Below, in pieces: positions 1-8,905 of a stretch of DNA of 64,000 bases. Origin of the DNA: Candidatus Sodalis pierantonius str. SOPE (GTDB lineage: Bacteria; Pseudomonadota; Gammaproteobacteria; Enterobacterales; Enterobacteriaceae); NCBI RefSeq assembly GCF_000517405.1, contig NZ_CP006568.1, forward strand, positions 682,001-746,000, written 5' to 3'. The notes beneath the pieces are model-generated. The model saw nothing but the letters and a program-made list of their open reading frames with translations, was not told where the DNA came from and searched no databases. Every line of letters starts with the position of its first letter. Position 1 is the stretch's first letter. Both the position numbers and the translations under genes were made by a program.

Positions 1-1095
<1,095 letters not shown>

Positions 1096-1108
1096 GAGAG
1101 GCGAATCG

Positions 1109-1852
1109 ATGCGCAATACCGAGCTTGAAAAACTGATTAATCAAAAACTTAATAGCAGAGCGCTGGAGGATTATGCCCCCAACGGCCTACAGGTGGAGGG
1201 CCGCCAGGAAGTAAAACGCATCGTCACCGGCGTCACCGCCTGTCAGGCGCTGCTGGATAGCGCTCTGGCGCACGGCGCCGACGCGGTCATGGTCCACCAC
1301 GGCTATTTCTGGAAAAACGAGTCACCGGTGGTTAGCGGTATGAAACGCCGGCGGCTGAAAACCTTACTGGCTAACGATATCAATTTGTACGCCTGGCATT
1401 TGCCGCTGGATGCCCACGCTGAATTGGGCAATAACGCGCAGCTGGCGGCGGCGCTGGACATTCGGGTGACCGGCAGTCTGGAACCGCTGCTGCCGTATGG
1501 GGAGTTCGCGACGCCCCTTAGCGGTGAAGCGCTGCGCCTGCGCCTTGAACAGACGCTAGGACGCAGCGTCCTGCACTGCGGCGACGGCGGGCCGGCGCAG
1601 ATAAAGCGATTGGCCTGGTGTAGCGGCGGCGGTCAGGGATTTATCGAGATGGCGGCGCAGGCGGGGATGGACGCGTTCATTACCGGCGAGGTATCCGAGC
1701 AGACCATCCATATCGCTCGTGAAGAGGGGCTGCATTTTTATGCCGCCGGCCACCACGCCACCGAACGCGGCGGGGTCCGCGCGCTTGGGGAGTGGCTGGC
1801 CCAACAGTATGATTTTGATGTCACTTTTATCGACATTCCCAACCCTGTGTAA
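1109..1852 (+). CDS. ybgI: YbgI, Nif3/GTP cyclohydrolase I type 2-family metal-binding protein
   Basis: The product is 247 aa, the E. coli YbgI length, starting MRNTELEKLINQKLN. Nif3-like proteins form toroidal hexamers with a dinuclear metal site. The metal-ligand motifs are visible: HH in VMVHHGYFW, the H-x-x-x-D of WHLPLDAH, and the late AAGHHATE segment followed by ERGG. The ATG at 1109 is chosen because it reproduces the family N-terminus; the same frame is open further upstream through phrB but carries no homology there. The biochemical role is unsettled in the family, with genetic links to 5-oxoproline metabolism and DNA repair only. The gene appears intact. Confidence 0.93.
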   Translation: MRNTELEKLINQKLNSRALEDYAPNGLQVEGRQEVKRIVTGVTACQALLDSALAHGADAVMVHHGYFWKNESPVVSGMKRRRLKTLLANDINLYAWHLPLDAHAELGNNAQLAAALDIRVTGSLEPLLPYGEFATPLSGEALRLRLEQTLGRSVLHCGDGGPAQIKRLAWCSGGGQGFIEMAAQAGMDAFITGEVSEQTIHIAREEGLHFYAAGHHATERGGVRALGEWLAQQYDFDVTFIDIPNPV

Positions 1853-1902
1853 CGGCGTAACCCGACCATTCTCCCATTGACAGCGCTGCCCGGGATGCGC
1901 AT

Positions 1903-1923
1903 GCTCATTAACTATTAATGAGC
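1903..1923. promoter_or_regulatory. Perfect 21-bp palindrome upstream of pxpB
   Basis: Nine bases (GCTCATTAA) are followed by CTA and then the exact reverse complement TTAATGAGC. It lies in the 113-bp gap between ybgI and pxpB, 43 bp before the pxpB start. A U-run does not follow, so a terminator is unlikely. The symmetry fits either a dimeric-regulator operator or a short RNA stem-loop. No regulator can be named from sequence. Confidence 0.5.
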
Positions 1924-1965
1924 AAGGCTATGAATTCGGCATAGGCTGGTTTCCAGGAGGCGGGG

Positions 1966-2622
1966 TTGCAACGGGCGCGATGTTATTTGTTGGGAGAACG
2001 GGCGGTGGTGCTAGAGTTGGAGCCGCCGATTAGCCTGGAAAGTCAGCGCCGCATTTGGGGGTTGGCGCAGCGTATCGCGCCGCACCCGGACGTCCGCGAA
2101 GCCATTCCCGGCATGAACAATTTGACGGTGCTGCTGACCCAACCGCAGCACACGGCGCTGGATGCGATAGATCGCCTACAGCGCTGGTGGGAAGAGAGCG
2201 AATCGGCGCTGCCCAAGGCGCGACAAATCACGATTCCGGTCATCTATGGCGGCGCCGCTGGTCCCGATCTGGCGCGGGTGGCGGAGCATACCGGCATGAC
2301 GCCGCGCCAGGTGGTGGAGTGCCACGCCGGCGCGAACTACGTTGTCTATTTCCTCGGTTTCCAGCCGGGGTTTCCCTACCTCGGCGGATTGCCGGAGGCG
2401 CTTGCCACGCCGCGGCACGCTGAGCCGCGTCTGCAGGTGCCCGCCGGATCGGTTGGCATCGGCGGCGGCCAGACCGGCATCTATCCGCTAGAAAGCCCCG
2501 GCGGCTGGCAATTGATTGGCCATACCGCCGTGGCGCTATTCACCCCCCAGGCGGCATCGCCGACGTTGTTGCGTCCCGGCGATAACCTGCGCTTCGTGCC
2601 GCAAAAGGAGGGGATATGCTGA
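1966..2622 (+). CDS. pxpB: 5-oxoprolinase subunit B
   Basis: This 218-aa protein has the same length as E. coli PxpB (YbgJ). With PxpA and PxpC it forms the ATP-dependent prokaryotic 5-oxoprolinase that opens 5-oxo-L-proline to glutamate. Family hallmarks are the start QRARCYLLGERAVVLELEPP, the central FLGFQPGFPYLGG and the end RPGDNLRFVPQKEG. The start is TTG, preceded by a strong AGGAGG at 1957-1962, and homology begins at that codon. The 3' end overlaps pxpC by 7 bp, so the two are probably translationally coupled. The partner gene pxpA is not adjacent. Confidence 0.93.
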   Translation: MQRARCYLLGERAVVLELEPPISLESQRRIWGLAQRIAPHPDVREAIPGMNNLTVLLTQPQHTALDAIDRLQRWWEESESALPKARQITIPVIYGGAAGPDLARVAEHTGMTPRQVVECHAGANYVVYFLGFQPGFPYLGGLPEALATPRHAEPRLQVPAGSVGIGGGQTGIYPLESPGGWQLIGHTAVALFTPQAASPTLLRPGDNLRFVPQKEGIC

Positions 2623-3524
2623 AGGTGATTCGTGCCGGTATGATGACCGCGGTACAGGACGGCGGCCGCGACGGCTACCGCAACCTGGGTATCAGCCAGG
2701 GCGGGGGGCTGGACGCGCCGGCGATGAAGATGGCCAATTTGTTGGTGGGCAATGCCCAGGACGCGGCGGTGCTGGAAATTACCCTGGGCCAGTTTTGCGC
2801 CGAGATAACCCGTCCGGGCTGGCTGGCGCTGACCGGCGCCGATTGTCACGCCCGGCTGGATGATAAACCGCTTTGGACCGGCGGGCGCTTTGCGGTGCGG
2901 CCGGGTCAGCAGGTGAAACTGGCGCTGCCGAAACACGGTATGCGCAGTTATCTGGCGGTATCGGGCGGTTTTGACGTCCCGCCGGTGCTGCAATCGCGCA
3001 GCACCGATATTAAAGCGGCGATAGGCGGTCTGAAGGGGCGATGGGTGCGCGACGGCGATCGGCTGCCGACGCGGCAAATGGGCATTAAGCAACTGCTGTT
3101 CGGCAACCGGGTGCGGGCGCTACCGGGGTCGGAGTACCAGGAATTCAGCGCCGAGGCGCGCGAAGCATTCTGGCGTGTGGCCTGGCAGCTCAGTCCGCAG
3201 AGTAACCGCATGGGTTATCGGTTGCAGGGCAGCGCGCTTCTGCGCACCGCCGACCGGGAACTGTTTTCGCACGGCGTATTGCCCGGGGTGGTGCAGGTGC
3301 CCCCCGGCGGCCAGCCCATCGTCCTGATGGCTGATGCCCAGACCACCGGCGGTTATCCGCGCATCGCCTGTGTTATTGAGGCCGATTTGTACCATCTGGC
3401 GCAGATTCGCCTGGGCGAGCCGATCCATTTTGTGCAATGCTCGCTGGATGAAGCACATCTAGCCTGGCAACAGCAAAGGCGCTATCTGGAGCAGTTGGCC
3501 TGGCGGCTGGCCCAGGACGACTAA
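2616..3524 (+). CDS. pxpC: 5-oxoprolinase subunit C
   Basis: The 302-aa product resembles E. coli PxpC (YbgK, about 310 aa), the biotin-dependent-carboxylase-like subunit of 5-oxoprolinase. The N-terminus LKVIRAGMMTAVQDGGRDG and the later SNRMGYRLQG and GGQPIVLMADAQTTGGYP blocks are diagnostic. The ATG lies inside the pxpB stop region with a GGAGG ribosome site within pxpB. In E. coli pxpA and nei follow. Here the gene ends and, 45 bp on, the reverse-strand gltA ends, so the complex would lack its catalytic PxpA subunit unless that gene is elsewhere. Confidence 0.92.
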   Translation: MLKVIRAGMMTAVQDGGRDGYRNLGISQGGGLDAPAMKMANLLVGNAQDAAVLEITLGQFCAEITRPGWLALTGADCHARLDDKPLWTGGRFAVRPGQQVKLALPKHGMRSYLAVSGGFDVPPVLQSRSTDIKAAIGGLKGRWVRDGDRLPTRQMGIKQLLFGNRVRALPGSEYQEFSAEAREAFWRVAWQLSPQSNRMGYRLQGSALLRTADRELFSHGVLPGVVQVPPGGQPIVLMADAQTTGGYPRIACVIEADLYHLAQIRLGEPIHFVQCSLDEAHLAWQQQRRYLEQLAWRLAQDD

Positions 3525-3569
3525 CTCAGCAAGGCGCAAGACTCAGCAATAAGGGGGCGGAAGGCGGGG

Positions 3570-4850
3570 TTATTTGCTCTGGCTGTGGAAGTCCCGCTGG
3601 GCATAGCCGGTGTAGAGCTGGCGCGGACGGGCGATTTTCAGACCATCATCGTGCATCTCTTTCCAGTGGGCTATCCAGCCAACGGTACGCGCCATGGCGA
3701 AAATGACCGTGAACATGGTCGAGGGGATCCCCATGGCCTTCAAAATGATGCCCGAGTAGAAATCGACGTTGGGATACAGCTTGCGCTCTTTGAAGTACGG
3801 GTCATGTAGCGCGATATGTTCAAGCTCCATGGCCACCGCCAGTAAATCATCCGAAAGCTTGAGCTCTTTTAAGACTTCATGGCAGGTTTCCCGCATCACG
3901 GTCGCGCGCGGATCGTAATTTTTATACACGCGATGGCCGAACCCCATCAGGCGGAACGAATCGTTTTTATCCTTGGCGCGTTTGATGAACTCAGGGATAT
4001 GTTCCACTTTGTTGATCTCTTCGAGCATCCGCAGACAGGCCTCGTTGGCGCCACCGTGGGCTGGCCCCCACAGCGAGGCGATGCCCGCCGCGATACGGGC
4101 GAACGGATTGGCGCCGGAGGAGCCGGAGGTGCGCACCGTCGAAGTAGAGGCGTTCTGTTCATGATCGGCATGCAAAATGAGAATACGATCCATGGCGCGC
4201 TCCAGCACCGGATTGACCTCATAGATTTCGCACGGCGTGGCGAACATCATATGCAGAAAGTTGCCGGCATAGGACAAATCATTGCGCGGGTAGATAAACG
4301 GCTGGCCGAGGGAATACTTGTAGCACATAGCGGCCACGGTAGGCATTTTCGACAGCAGGCGGAACGCGGCGATTTCGCGGTGGCGTTCGACGTTGACATC
4401 CAGCGAGTCGTGATAGAACGCCGCCAGCGCACCGGTGACCCCGCACATGACCGCCATCGGATGGGAATCGCGCCGAAAACCGTGGAACAGCCGGGTAATC
4501 TGTTCATGAATCATGGTATGGCGGGTGACGATAGTGCGGAACTCATCGAATTGCTCACGGGTCGGCGCTTCGTCGTTCAGCAGGATATAGCAGACCTCAA
4601 GATAGTTCGACTCCAGCGCCAGCTGGTCGATCGGGAAGCCGCGGTGCAGCAAGACGCCTTTGTCGCCGTCGATATAGGTGATTTTCGATTCACAGGAGGC
4701 GGTGGAGGTGAAGCCGGGATCGAAGGTGAAATACCCTTGGCTTCCCAGACTGCGGATGTCGATTTCTTTTTCGCCCATGGTGCCCGTTAGCAAATCCATG
4801 GCGATGGGGTCGTGCCCCTCAGGGGTAAAAGTTGCTTTACTTTCAGCCAT
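3570..4850 (-). CDS. gltA: Citrate synthase (type II, hexameric)
   Basis: The 426 aa match E. coli GltA (427 aa), the first TCA-cycle enzyme condensing acetyl-CoA and oxaloacetate. Catalytic segments are visible: LHADHEQNAST, the PAHGGANEA histidine and FGHRVYKNYDPRA. The N-terminal beta domain with the GDKGVLLHRGFPIDQL motif typical of NADH-inhibited type II enzymes is present. The gene is divergent from sdhC, separated by a 617-bp regulatory region, and convergent with pxpC. It appears intact. Confidence 0.97.
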   Translation of the reverse strand: MAESKATFTPEGHDPIAMDLLTGTMGEKEIDIRSLGSQGYFTFDPGFTSTASCESKITYIDGDKGVLLHRGFPIDQLALESNYLEVCYILLNDEAPTREQFDEFRTIVTRHTMIHEQITRLFHGFRRDSHPMAVMCGVTGALAAFYHDSLDVNVERHREIAAFRLLSKMPTVAAMCYKYSLGQPFIYPRNDLSYAGNFLHMMFATPCEIYEVNPVLERAMDRILILHADHEQNASTSTVRTSGSSGANPFARIAAGIASLWGPAHGGANEACLRMLEEINKVEHIPEFIKRAKDKNDSFRLMGFGHRVYKNYDPRATVMRETCHEVLKELKLSDDLLAVAMELEHIALHDPYFKERKLYPNVDFYSGIILKAMGIPSTMFTVIFAMARTVGWIAHWKEMHDDGLKIARPRQLYTGYAQRDFHSQSK

Positions 4851-5467
4851 TATATTCTCCTTAGCGCGTATAAACTCAATCTTTCACCGCAGGCGGCTCA
4901 TAAGGCCCCGCGTTTATTTTCCGTCCGCCTGGCGTGACGCATGCCGGGCGCAGAGCGCAGTCTGACGCTTTACCCGAAAGGGTGAACGAACGGTTTGCCT
5001 TGGTGGGTGAAGATTAATTGAAAATATTATTTGCTATTAATGGGCATCTTAACCTGCGGGTCAAGGCGCTTTTTACACAGTTGCATAAACTGAATCACGG
5101 AGGAAGTGTACCGCCACCCGATAAGCGTGTTATAGCATATAAACGGGATCATTTGTAATCAAAATGTTTCTTTATTGTCAATGTAGATGTAGATGTATAC
5201 CCTAATAGGAAATGTGAGAATCGTGACGGTGCTCACTAATTCGTCCAAATGTTAACAAACTATTTGTATGTTAATTGTAATCATAATGTGAAAGCCATAT
5301 ACTTCAACAAGGTCTCCGGAACTCCCTGTAGTAGGAGCACCCAGCGTTATTTAACGCGTCATTTACGCACAAGGAATTGTGGTTTTAGCACATGACGTCG
5401 CATGGTTTATCCCGTTAACGCTGTCTGATCCAGCCAGGACCGGAGGAAGGAATATAATAATAGCTGT
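4851..5467. promoter_or_regulatory. Divergent gltA-sdhC regulatory region
   Basis: This 617-bp non-coding interval is clearly AT-richer than its flanks, as expected for the shared control region of gltA and the sdh-suc operon. At 5248-5280 two TGTTAA cores (AATGTTAACAAAC and TATGTTAATTG) lie 20 bp apart in direct orientation. That resembles the direct-repeat ArcA-P boxes known to repress sdh in E. coli. An AAATGTGA half-site near 5210 could be part of a weak CRP site. No ORF of note is present. Site assignments are by eye only. Confidence 0.55.
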
Positions 5468-5857
5468 GTGGGAAAAACCGTGAAAAAACAAAGTCCTGTC
5501 AACTTGGATCTACAAACGATCCGGTTCCCCGTAACTGCAATAGCATCCATTCTTCATCGCGTGTCCGGCGTCATCATGTTTGTGGCTATCGGCATTCTGC
5601 TTTGGGTTCTCAGATTATCTCTCTCTTCCCCCGAAGGCTTCATTCAGGCTGCCGCCATGATGGATAGCTTCATCGTTAAATTTATTTTTTGGGGCATATT
5701 GACCGCGCTGGCCTACCACACCCTCGGCGGAATTCGTCACATGCTGATGGATTTCGGCTATCTGGAAGAAACGTTGGCGATGGGTAAAACCACCGCAAAT
5801 GTTACATTTTTGCTAACTGTCGTGCTATCTATTTTGGCTGGAGTCCTCGTATGGTAA
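5468..5857 (+). CDS. sdhC: Succinate dehydrogenase cytochrome b556 subunit
   Basis: The product is 129 aa, identical in length to E. coli SdhC: an inner-membrane anchor with three transmembrane helices that carries haem b and part of the ubiquinone site. The conserved NLDLQTIRFPVTAIASILHR, with the quinone-site Ser/Arg in SILHRVSG, and the haem-ligand region ALAYHTLGGIRHM are intact. The start is GTG; using it gives the family length and the KKQSPVNLDL N-terminal alignment. It overlaps sdhD by 7 bp and is the first gene of the sdhCDAB-sucABCD operon. Confidence 0.95.
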   Translation: MGKTVKKQSPVNLDLQTIRFPVTAIASILHRVSGVIMFVAIGILLWVLRLSLSSPEGFIQAAAMMDSFIVKFIFWGILTALAYHTLGGIRHMLMDFGYLEETLAMGKTTANVTFLLTVVLSILAGVLVW

Positions 5858-6192
5858 GCAATGCTTCGGCATTAGGACGTAACGGAGTACATGAGTGGTT
5901 ATTGGTTCGTGCATCCGCCATCGTAATTTGCCTTTACATTATTTACCTGCTCGGTTTTATCCTGATTGCAGATACTCTCACCTATGACGTCTGGCGCGGT
6001 TTTTTCGCCACTCCCATGACGAAAGTCTTTACCCTGCTAACCCTGTTTTCCATCCTGGTGCACACCTGGATAGGCATGTGGCAGGTATTAACGGATTACA
6101 TCAAGCCCCTGGCGCTGCGGCTGCAATTGGTCATCGTTATCGTGATTATGGTGTATTTACTTTATGTAACTGTTGTGGTGTGGGGGGCGTAG
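5851..6192 (+). CDS. sdhD: Succinate dehydrogenase membrane anchor subunit
   Basis: The 113-aa product (E. coli 115) has three predicted transmembrane helices. With SdhC it anchors the SdhAB catalytic dimer, binds haem b and forms the ubiquinone pocket. Recognisable stretches are GRNGVHEWLLVRASAIVI, the HTWIGMWQVLTDYIKP haem/quinone segment and the C-terminal YVTVVVWGA. The start ATG lies within the end of sdhC, indicating coupling, and sdhA begins 3 bp after the stop. Confidence 0.95.
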   Translation: MVSNASALGRNGVHEWLLVRASAIVICLYIIYLLGFILIADTLTYDVWRGFFATPMTKVFTLLTLFSILVHTWIGMWQVLTDYIKPLALRLQLVIVIVIMVYLLYVTVVVWGA

Positions 6193-6195
6193 TCG

Positions 6196-7962
6196 ATGAC
6201 ATTGCCGGTAAGAGAGTTTGACGCCGTGGTTATCGGCGCGGGAGGCGCGGGCATGCGCGCCGCGCTACAGATCTCCCAGATGGGGCTGTCGTGCGCGTTA
6301 ATTTCCAAAGTGTTTCCAACTCGTTCCCATACGGTATCGGCGCAGGGCGGCATCACCGTCGCGCTCGGCAACAGCCATGAAGACGACTGGCAGTGGCACA
6401 TGTACGATACGGTAAAAGGGTCCGACTATATCGGCGACCAGGACGCTATCGAGTATATGTGCAAAACCGGCCCGGAAGCGGTGCTGGAGCTAGAACATAT
6501 GGGGCTGCCGTTTTCCCGTCTTGACAACGGACGTATCTATCAGCGCCCGTTCGGCGGCCAGTCGCTGAATTACGGCGGCGAACAGGCCGCGCGCACCGCC
6601 GCCGCCGCCGACCGTACCGGACATGCGCTGCTGCATACCCTTTATCAGCAGAACCTGAAAAACCACACGACCATTTTTTCCGAATGGTATTCCCTTGATC
6701 TGGTGAAAAATCAGGATGGGGTGATCGTGGGCTGCACCGCGCTGTGTATTGAAACCGGCGAAGTGGTGTATTTCAAAGCGCGCGCGACCATTCTCGCCAC
6801 CGGCGGCGCCGGGCGCATCTATCAATCCACCACCAATGCCCATATCAATACCGGCGATGGTGTCGGCATGGCGCTTCGCGCCGGCGTGCCGGTCCAGGAT
6901 ATGGAAATGTGGCAGTTCCATCCCACCGGCATCGCCGGCGCGGGGGTGCTGGTAACCGAGGGTTGCCGCGGTGAAGGCGGTTACCTGCTGAATAAACACG
7001 GCGAGCGTTTCATGGAGCGTTATGCGCCCAACGCCAAAGATTTGGCGGGCCGCGACGTGGTGGCGCGTTCGATTATGATTGAAATCCGCGAAGACCGCGG
7101 CTGCGAAGGTCCCTGGGGGCCGCACGCGAAATTGAAGCTGGATCATTTGGGGAAAGAAGTTTTGGAATCGCGTCTGCCCGGAATTCTGGAGCTGTCGCGT
7201 ACCTTCGCCCACGTGGACCCGGTCAAAGAACCGATTCCGGTCATCCCCACCTGCCATTATATGATGGGCGGCATTCCGACCAAGGTAAGCGGCCAGGCGA
7301 TTACCGTCAACGCCCAGGGCGAGGATGTGGTGATCCCCGGCCTGTTCGCGGTGGGCGAAATCGCCTGCGTGTCGGTACACGGCGCCAACCGGTTGGGCGG
7401 CAATTCCCTGCTGGATTTGGTAGTGTTTGGCCGCGCGGCGGGGATGCATTTGCAGGAGTCGCTGCAAGAGCAGGGGCCGTCCCGCGATGCCAGCGGCGGC
7501 GACATCGACGCGTCGCTCAGCCGCTATCACCACTGGAACAACAATCGTAGCGGCGAAAATCCGGTTGAGATCCGTAAAGCGTTACAGGCCTGTATGCAAA
7601 ACAACTTCTCGGTATTCCGTGAAGGCGACGCGATGGCCAAGGGGCTGGCGGAGCTGAAAGAGATCCGCGAGTGTTTGCATCATGCCCGTTTGGATGATAC
7701 CTCGACGGAATTCAACACCCAGCGCGTAGAGTGCCTGGAGCTGGATAACCTGATGGAAACCGCTTACTCCACCGCGCTCTCGGCAAATTTCCGCACCGAA
7801 AGCCGCGGCGCCCACAGCCGTTTCGACTTCCCGGACCGCGACGATGAAAACTGGCTGTGCCACTCGCTGTATCTCCCTGAAAGCGACAGCATGACGCGTC
7901 GTAAGGTCAACATGCAACCGACATTACGCCCGGCGTTCCCGCCGAAAGTGCGTACCTACTAA
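6196..7962 (+). CDS. sdhA: Succinate dehydrogenase flavoprotein subunit
   Basis: The 588 aa are exactly the E. coli SdhA length. The enzyme oxidises succinate to fumarate with covalently bound FAD. The Rossmann motif GAGGAGM is near residue 14 and the flavinylation histidine is His45 in SHTVSAQGG. Further on come the substrate-binding HPTGIAG segment and the capping-domain RGEGGYLLN and ANRLGGNSLLDLV blocks. It sits tightly between sdhD and sdhB. No damage is seen. Confidence 0.97.
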   Translation: MTLPVREFDAVVIGAGGAGMRAALQISQMGLSCALISKVFPTRSHTVSAQGGITVALGNSHEDDWQWHMYDTVKGSDYIGDQDAIEYMCKTGPEAVLELEHMGLPFSRLDNGRIYQRPFGGQSLNYGGEQAARTAAAADRTGHALLHTLYQQNLKNHTTIFSEWYSLDLVKNQDGVIVGCTALCIETGEVVYFKARATILATGGAGRIYQSTTNAHINTGDGVGMALRAGVPVQDMEMWQFHPTGIAGAGVLVTEGCRGEGGYLLNKHGERFMERYAPNAKDLAGRDVVARSIMIEIREDRGCEGPWGPHAKLKLDHLGKEVLESRLPGILELSRTFAHVDPVKEPIPVIPTCHYMMGGIPTKVSGQAITVNAQGEDVVIPGLFAVGEIACVSVHGANRLGGNSLLDLVVFGRAAGMHLQESLQEQGPSRDASGGDIDASLSRYHHWNNNRSGENPVEIRKALQACMQNNFSVFREGDAMAKGLAELKEIRECLHHARLDDTSTEFNTQRVECLELDNLMETAYSTALSANFRTESRGAHSRFDFPDRDDENWLCHSLYLPESDSMTRRKVNMQPTLRPAFPPKVRTY

Positions 7963-7977
7963 GGTGGAGGATGAATC

Positions 7978-8694
7978 ATGAAGGTTGAATTTTCCATCTA
8001 TCGCTACAATCCCGATGTCGACGATAAGCCGCGCATGCAGGACTATACCCTCACCGTGGAGGAGGGGCGCGATATGATGCTGCTGGATGCATTAATCCAG
8101 CTGAAAGAGCAGGATCCGAGCCTGTCGTTTCGCCGATCCTGCCGTGAAGGGGTTTGCGGCTCCGACGGCGTTAATATGAACGGTAAAAACGGTCTGGCGT
8201 GCATTACGCCGTTGTCGATGCTGCGTAAGGGCGACCATAAAATCGTCATCCGCCCGTTGCCCGGCCTGCCCGTCGTCCGCGATCTGGTGGTGGACATGGG
8301 GCAGTTCTATGCCCAGTACGAGAAGATCAAGCCCTTCTTGATTAACGACGGCCGCAATCCGCCGGCGCGTGAACATCTGCAATCGCCAGAACAGCGCACC
8401 AAGCTGGACGGGCTGTATGAGTGCATTCTCTGCGCCTGCTGCTCCACGTCCTGCCCCTCTTTCTGGTGGAACCCCGATAAATTCATCGGGCCGGCGGGGC
8501 TTTTGGCCTCTTATCGTTTCCTAATCGACAACCGCGATACCCATCAGCAGGCGCGGTTGGATGATCTGAACGACGCTTTCAGCGTTTTTCGCTGTCACAG
8601 CATTATGAATTGTGTCAGCGTATGCCCCAAGGGACTTAACCCCACCAAGGCTATCGGTCATATCAAGAGTATGTTGGTGAACTACAGCGCCTAA
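7978..8694 (+). CDS. sdhB: Succinate dehydrogenase iron-sulfur subunit
   Basis: The 238 aa match E. coli SdhB. It relays electrons from FAD to ubiquinone through three clusters whose ligands are all visible: CREGVCGSDG plus the later Cys in GLAC for [2Fe-2S], CILCACCSTSCP for [4Fe-4S], and CHSIMNCVSVCPKGL for [3Fe-4S]. It begins 15 bp after sdhA with GGTGGAGGA upstream of the ATG. A large hairpin follows in the gap before sucA. Confidence 0.97.
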   Translation: MKVEFSIYRYNPDVDDKPRMQDYTLTVEEGRDMMLLDALIQLKEQDPSLSFRRSCREGVCGSDGVNMNGKNGLACITPLSMLRKGDHKIVIRPLPGLPVVRDLVVDMGQFYAQYEKIKPFLINDGRNPPAREHLQSPEQRTKLDGLYECILCACCSTSCPSFWWNPDKFIGPAGLLASYRFLIDNRDTHQQARLDDLNDAFSVFRCHSIMNCVSVCPKGLNPTKAIGHIKSMLVNYSA

Positions 8695-8737
8695 CGGGCG
8701 CGGCCTGCTCCCCGTCCGCTGCGGCGGGGGCAGCGCA

Positions 8738-8793
8738 GGAAGCCTTTGAAAACCGGTTAGCGGCCTCGCGGCCAGCCGCTTTTCAAAGGTTCC
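8738..8793 (+). other. Long hairpin in the sdhB-sucA spacer
   Basis: An outer stem pairs GGAAGCCTTTGAAAA with TTTTCAAAGGTTCC (one bulged G), and an inner stem pairs AGCGGC with GCCGCT. No U-tract follows, so it is more likely an RNA stabilising or processing element, or an internal attenuator, between the sdh and suc parts of the operon than a full terminator. The spacer (8695-8905) holds no gene. Confidence 0.6.
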
Positions 8794-8905
8794 TTCGGAT
8801 ACGATGACCTCGCAGGGGTGATCTGCCGGCTGAACCGCTTATATGTTATCCGATTACGGGTTAACCATGGCGAAAACTGAAGCTTAACAAGCTTAAGGGA
8901 TCATG

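Noticed and set aside
6490..7533. Long open frames opposite sdhA, sucA, gltA, cydA and groS
   Set aside because: All are antisense shadows of GC-rich conserved genes; none carries an independent motif.
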